Assembly: GCA_016840025.1 (NCBI GenBank)
Contig: JAEOTF010000141.1
Span: forward strand, 1 to 8,281
Direction of reading: 5' to 3'
DNA length: 8,281 bases
From: Candidatus Hodarchaeota archaeon
GTDB lineage: Archaea > Asgardarchaeota > Heimdallarchaeia > Hodarchaeales > YT1-039
Under the pieces are notes generated by a model. The model worked only from the letters and a program-made list of their open reading frames with translations. It was not told the origin of the DNA and did not search any database. Of this stretch, positions 6,277 through 8,281 are shown one piece after another. The translations under genes and the position numbers were made by a program. The stretch's first letter is position 1; every line of letters begins with the position of its first letter.

Positions 6277-7071
6277 ATGCATCCATTTGAGGAACTGAAT
6301 GTACCAAAAGGATCTGTTGGCATTCACTGGTTTGAACAGAGTAGCTACGCTATTAAAGACCCGAAGGGAACAACAATACTGACTGATCCGTATTTCCCAC
6401 ACGATCGTACAGCTGAAATATTCATACATTCCCAACCCCCATTGAACGAATCGGAACTTCTGACACATTTCGTATTGTTAACACACGCAGACACTGATAA
6501 TACGTGCCCGGAAACCCTTGGTAGAATTCACAAAAGCTGGCCTAAAGTCAAGTACATAGGACCCAAGGAGAGTATAGAGAAAATTCTAGAGCAGACGGAG
6601 ATCAAAGCCGAGTGTACAATAACCATATCGGCTGGTCAGTCAGTCAAACTAAGAAACATGGAGGTTCACGCGGTCTATTCCAAGCCTCCAAAAGGTGATC
6701 CCTCAGTTGGCATCAAATCACCAAGAGTAACACATCTAGGATATATGATAGAGGCTTACCCGGTAATGCTCTATTTTTCAGGAGATGAGATAAATACATT
6801 CGCAGACCTAGATGATCTTGTAAAACCCGTTGCAAATTTCCATCCCGACATCGGTTTCATAACATTCCATCCGACAGAGGGAGAATTTCCGTTTACAGAA
6901 GGTAGCATTCGTATGGCTCAGCGTATAGGCCTTAAGACCGTGGTTCCCGCCCATTATTCATGCTTTGTGAAGCGAACCTATGATCCTCATGAATGGGCAA
7001 AGCATTTTCCGATTGATGGTCCGAAGCCACTGATTATCCCACACAACTCGCATGTAATTTATACTCCATGA
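6277..7071 (+). CDS. UlaG-like metallo-beta-lactamase-fold hydrolase
   Basis: This 264-residue protein has the metallo-beta-lactamase fold in its UlaG-like form. It begins GSVGIHWFEQSSYAIKD (12-28) and ILTDPYFP (34-41), the usual first strands. Metal-site motifs follow in order: THADTDNTCPET (69-80), H131 in MEVHAVYS, FSGD (D170) and PAHYSCF (H226). In typical members the first motif is HxHxDH; here it is H70, D72, D74 and N75, so two ligand positions are changed. UlaG itself is an L-ascorbate-6-phosphate lactonase, but most relatives have unknown substrates, so the call stays at family level. The ATG at 6277 is preferred over the upstream TTG (6190) because family similarity begins just after it and a TATA box lies 26 bases before it. 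The GC content is visibly higher than in the left half of the window. Confidence 0.78.
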   Translation: MHPFEELNVPKGSVGIHWFEQSSYAIKDPKGTTILTDPYFPHDRTAEIFIHSQPPLNESELLTHFVLLTHADTDNTCPETLGRIHKSWPKVKYIGPKESIEKILEQTEIKAECTITISAGQSVKLRNMEVHAVYSKPPKGDPSVGIKSPRVTHLGYMIEAYPVMLYFSGDEINTFADLDDLVKPVANFHPDIGFITFHPTEGEFPFTEGSIRMAQRIGLKTVVPAHYSCFVKRTYDPHEWAKHFPIDGPKPLIIPHNSHVIYTP

Positions 7072-7084
7072 CCCTTAGTACAAC

Positions 7085-7093
7085 TTTATAAAT
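7085..7093 (+). promoter_or_regulatory. TATA box in the gap after the UlaG-like gene
   Basis: TTTATAAAT is a very good archaeal TATA match and would start a transcript near 7115. No obvious start codon with a ribosome site lies just downstream. The first sensible ORF is the 37-codon one at 7231, so an RNA gene or a long leader is possible. The core is palindromic, so direction is inferred. Confidence 0.4.
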
Positions 7094-7230
7094 ATCTTAG
7101 AGTAGGGCATAAATCGAGGAGCGCATATTCCTAGTGCACATTATCCATGAAACGTTCTTATTAGTGCGGTTTGTCTTGTTGGTTTCAGTACAAGATTGAA
7201 GGTTTAAGAGAGGATAGATAGAGTAAGAGT

Positions 7231-7344
7231 ATGATAGGTGTCATAGTCGTAATCCTTATTGCTTTACTATTGATTAGCGATTCATTGGTGAATAGTCAAG
7301 AAACAGATAAAAACAACCTCTCAGCTAGGTTGAGAATAATGTAG
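7231..7344 (+). CDS. Possible 37-residue membrane microprotein
   Basis: The frame encodes MIGVIVVILIALLLISDSLV followed by a short polar tail (NSQETDKNNLSARLRIM). Residues 2-16 form one strongly hydrophobic helix, so the product could be a single-pass membrane microprotein or the leftover signal peptide of a lost exported protein. The ribosome site is poor (GAGAGG at about 7209-7214 is too far away). It lies alone between the UlaG-like gene and the PAAR-like gene and has no recognised family. A short frame of this kind could also be chance. Confidence 0.3.
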   Translation: MIGVIVVILIALLLISDSLVNSQETDKNNLSARLRIM

Positions 7345-7590
7345 ATGCAACTGGAAATGAATTGATCCTTTTAGAATCTATTATAGCTATTTAGTGTTTC
7401 GCTCCAAACTCTACTTCGATTCTTTCTCACGGACAAAATCTAGCTAAAAACAATTATAAATTATAAAATTCTAATTGCTTGTTGTACGTAAATTTTGTTA
7501 GGGGGAGCAATTAAGAGGAAGGTCATAATATAGGACTGTCATAAGTCTTAAAACAAAAAAAGAAATTATTGGTTGTTGGAAGGACTATTT
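7345..7590 (+). promoter_or_regulatory. Promoter and leader region of the PAAR-like gene
   Basis: TTATAAATTATAAAA at 7454-7468 is a strong TATA candidate that would start transcription near 7490, leaving a leader of about 100 bases. The leader contains a G5 run (AGGGGGAGC near 7500-7508) and GTCATAA twice (7523-7529 and 7539-7545). No protein frame of note is seen between 7345 and 7590. Confidence 0.4.
7578..7584 (+). promoter_or_regulatory. Ribosome binding site fixing the PAAR-like start
   Basis: GGAAGGA lies six bases before the ATG at 7591. It overlaps the codons that would follow the upstream TTG at 7573, so the ATG is the better start. Confidence 0.6.
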
Positions 7591-7845
7591 ATGGGAAAAG
7601 ATGAATCAAAAAAAATATTTGCTAACGGAAAAAAAACATCTCAAAAATCTAGTGAATCCAAAAGTTTTTTTAGTCTTCCAGATATTGCTAAAACTCCATC
7701 AACACCTGGTAATATTCCTGTTCCATATCCTAACACTGCAAAGTCCACCGAAATTTCAAAAGGATATAAAAAAGTAAAGTCAAGTGGTAAACAGATAAGG
7801 ACTAAAAAATCTTCATTAAAGACTAGCAAAGGGGATGAAGCATAA
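7591..7845 (+). CDS. Orphan PAAR-like (DUF4150-type) spike-tip protein, short form
   Basis: The 84-residue product aligns in order with the core of DUF4150 PAAR-like domains: IFANG (9-13), SLPDIAKTPSTPG (28-40), IPVPYPNTA (42-50), a charged KVKSSGK (61-67, matching the usual K-V-K-x-x-G-x strand) and SKGDEA (79-84). Family members cap the VgrG-type spike of type VI secretion systems, extracellular contractile injection systems or related phage tails, often carrying or recruiting a toxin. They usually continue past GDEA with a G-rich strand and further residues. Here TAA follows GDEA directly, so the protein is either a minimal form or truncated. It is rich in Lys and Ser. No VgrG, sheath, tube, baseplate or toxin gene is visible in the window. 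Start choice: ATG with GGAAGGA six bases upstream. Confidence 0.65.
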   Translation: MGKDESKKIFANGKKTSQKSSESKSFFSLPDIAKTPSTPGNIPVPYPNTAKSTEISKGYKKVKSSGKQIRTKKSSLKTSKGDEA

Positions 7846-7967
7846 GAAAATTAGTTCATCTTATTCTAGAACCAGATGATCTAATGAGAGTCATACCGTA
7901 CATCAAGGCTAGCAACGACACAGTTTTCAAGACTTCTATCGCGAAATGAAGGAAACCCGAGATCGAA

Positions 7968-8093
7968 CTAGTGATTAAGATTCTCCATTGAGTGGAACTT
8001 CAGATCTCCACCACATAGACGGCATCTTACGCATCTCATTGTTGACTTGACGAACTCTCGTATGCCAGGACAAGTGTCATTTGCAGTGGACAT
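7968..8093 (-). CDS. Tiny zinc-knuckle protein, possibly truncated
   Basis: The 41-residue frame reads MSTANDTCPGIREFVKS and then TMRCVRCRLCGGDLKFHS, with C8, C21, C24 and C27. The TCPGIREF opening and CRLCGG knuckle resemble small archaeal zinc-ribbon proteins that start CPGxxEF and normally have two CxxC pairs. Only one full pair is present before the TAG at 7968-7970, so the gene may have lost its end. It starts 11 bases after the stop of the iron-sulfur protein gene on the same strand, consistent with an operon. The ribosome site is weak (GGATCA). No function can be assigned. Confidence 0.45.
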   Translation of the reverse strand: MSTANDTCPGIREFVKSTMRCVRCRLCGGDLKFHSMENLNH

Positions 8094-8104
8094 TCTGATC
8101 CAGT

Positions 8105-8281
8105 TCACTTCAATTCCCCTTTTGTTGTAATCACATGCCGGTTGACGGGGACTTGTTTTTCCGCAGTTGCCACAGCTTCATCTACGATCCAAGCTAGTCC
8201 AGAGCAGCAAGGGACCTCCATGTAGGCTACGGTTACTCTCTTTACGTTGTTTCTCTTCAAGATTTCGCTTAGCTTCTTGAC
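8105..8281 (-). CDS. C-terminal part of a 4Fe-4S ferredoxin-type protein (partial)
   Basis: The frame enters from the right edge and ends at TGA 8105-8107, giving the last 58 residues. They read VKKLSEILKRNNVKRVTVAY, MEVPCCSGLAWIVDEAVATA and a final strand ending TTKGELK. The pattern TVAxMEVPCCxGL-x-W/R-V is a hallmark of the C-terminal domain of an archaeal and bacterial family of two-cluster ferredoxin-type proteins, whose CxxCxxC motifs lie in the missing N-terminal part. The PCC cysteines are retained. The probable role is in anaerobic redox chemistry, but no partner is identified. The tiny zinc-knuckle ORF follows 11 bases downstream. Confidence 0.65.
   Translation of the reverse strand, partial: VKKLSEILKRNNVKRVTVAYMEVPCCSGLAWIVDEAVATAEKQVPVNRHVITTKGELK

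Noticed and set aside
7839..7949. Open frame after the PAAR-like gene reading LVHLILEPDDLMRVIPYIKA and on to a TGA
   Set aside because: It looks protein-like, perhaps a relic, but has no upstream start codon, overlaps the end of the PAAR-like gene and is too short to assign.
1..8281. CRISPR array, insertion-sequence ends or tRNA genes
   Set aside because: No regularly spaced repeats, transposase gene, terminal inverted repeats with target duplications, or tRNA cloverleaf were seen, despite the Cas4-like gene and broken genes.

Overview
The window looks like a low-GC, mesophilic archaeon, probably an uncultured lineage. The evidence is archaeal-style TATA boxes about 26-27 bases upstream of start codons (two imply leaderless mRNAs), U-run terminators without strong hairpins, and several protein families common in archaeal genomes: a Cas4-like nuclease, zinc-ribbon RDD protein, BKACE, UlaG-like hydrolase and an iron-sulfur protein. 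I cannot assign a phylum from sequence alone.

Layout, left to right. Bases 1-1110 are a decaying zone. A possible gene start runs off the left edge on the minus strand. Next is a minus-strand pseudogene of about 190 residues broken by one stop and two frameshifts, then a plus-strand small zinc-ribbon gene broken at a T homopolymer. At 1206-1880 lies an intact Cas4-like PD-(D/E)XK nuclease with no cas1, cas2 or CRISPR array in view. A 610-base gap follows. It holds a U-rich terminator, a TATA-like element and a strong candidate structured RNA with two mutually exclusive hairpins.

Bases 2491-5918 hold four minus-strand genes. In transcription order they are a membrane-anchored LEA14-like (WHy-like) protein, a beta-keto acid cleavage enzyme (BKACE, DUF849), an AAC(3)-family N-acetyltransferase with an unusual C-terminal extension, and a double zinc-ribbon RDD membrane protein. 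BKACE and AAC(3) are 46 bases apart and probably form an operon ending at a U8 run. RDD is a separate unit, with a perfect 10-bp inverted repeat upstream.

At 6033-6236 is a minus-strand fragment that resembles the end of a Lon-like (S16) protease domain. It abuts a plus-strand UlaG-like metallo-hydrolase (6277-7071) that has altered metal-ligand positions. Bases 7072-7590 carry two TATA-like elements and a 37-codon membrane microprotein candidate. They lead to the most striking gene, an 84-residue orphan PAAR-like (DUF4150-type) protein at 7591-7845. PAAR-like proteins normally cap the spike of contractile injection systems, but no other injection-system gene is visible here. The right end holds the 3' part of a minus-strand iron-sulfur protein gene followed 11 bases later by a tiny zinc-knuckle ORF.

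Overall this is an accessory or decaying stretch rather than one pathway. The only clear functional coupling is BKACE with the acetyltransferase.
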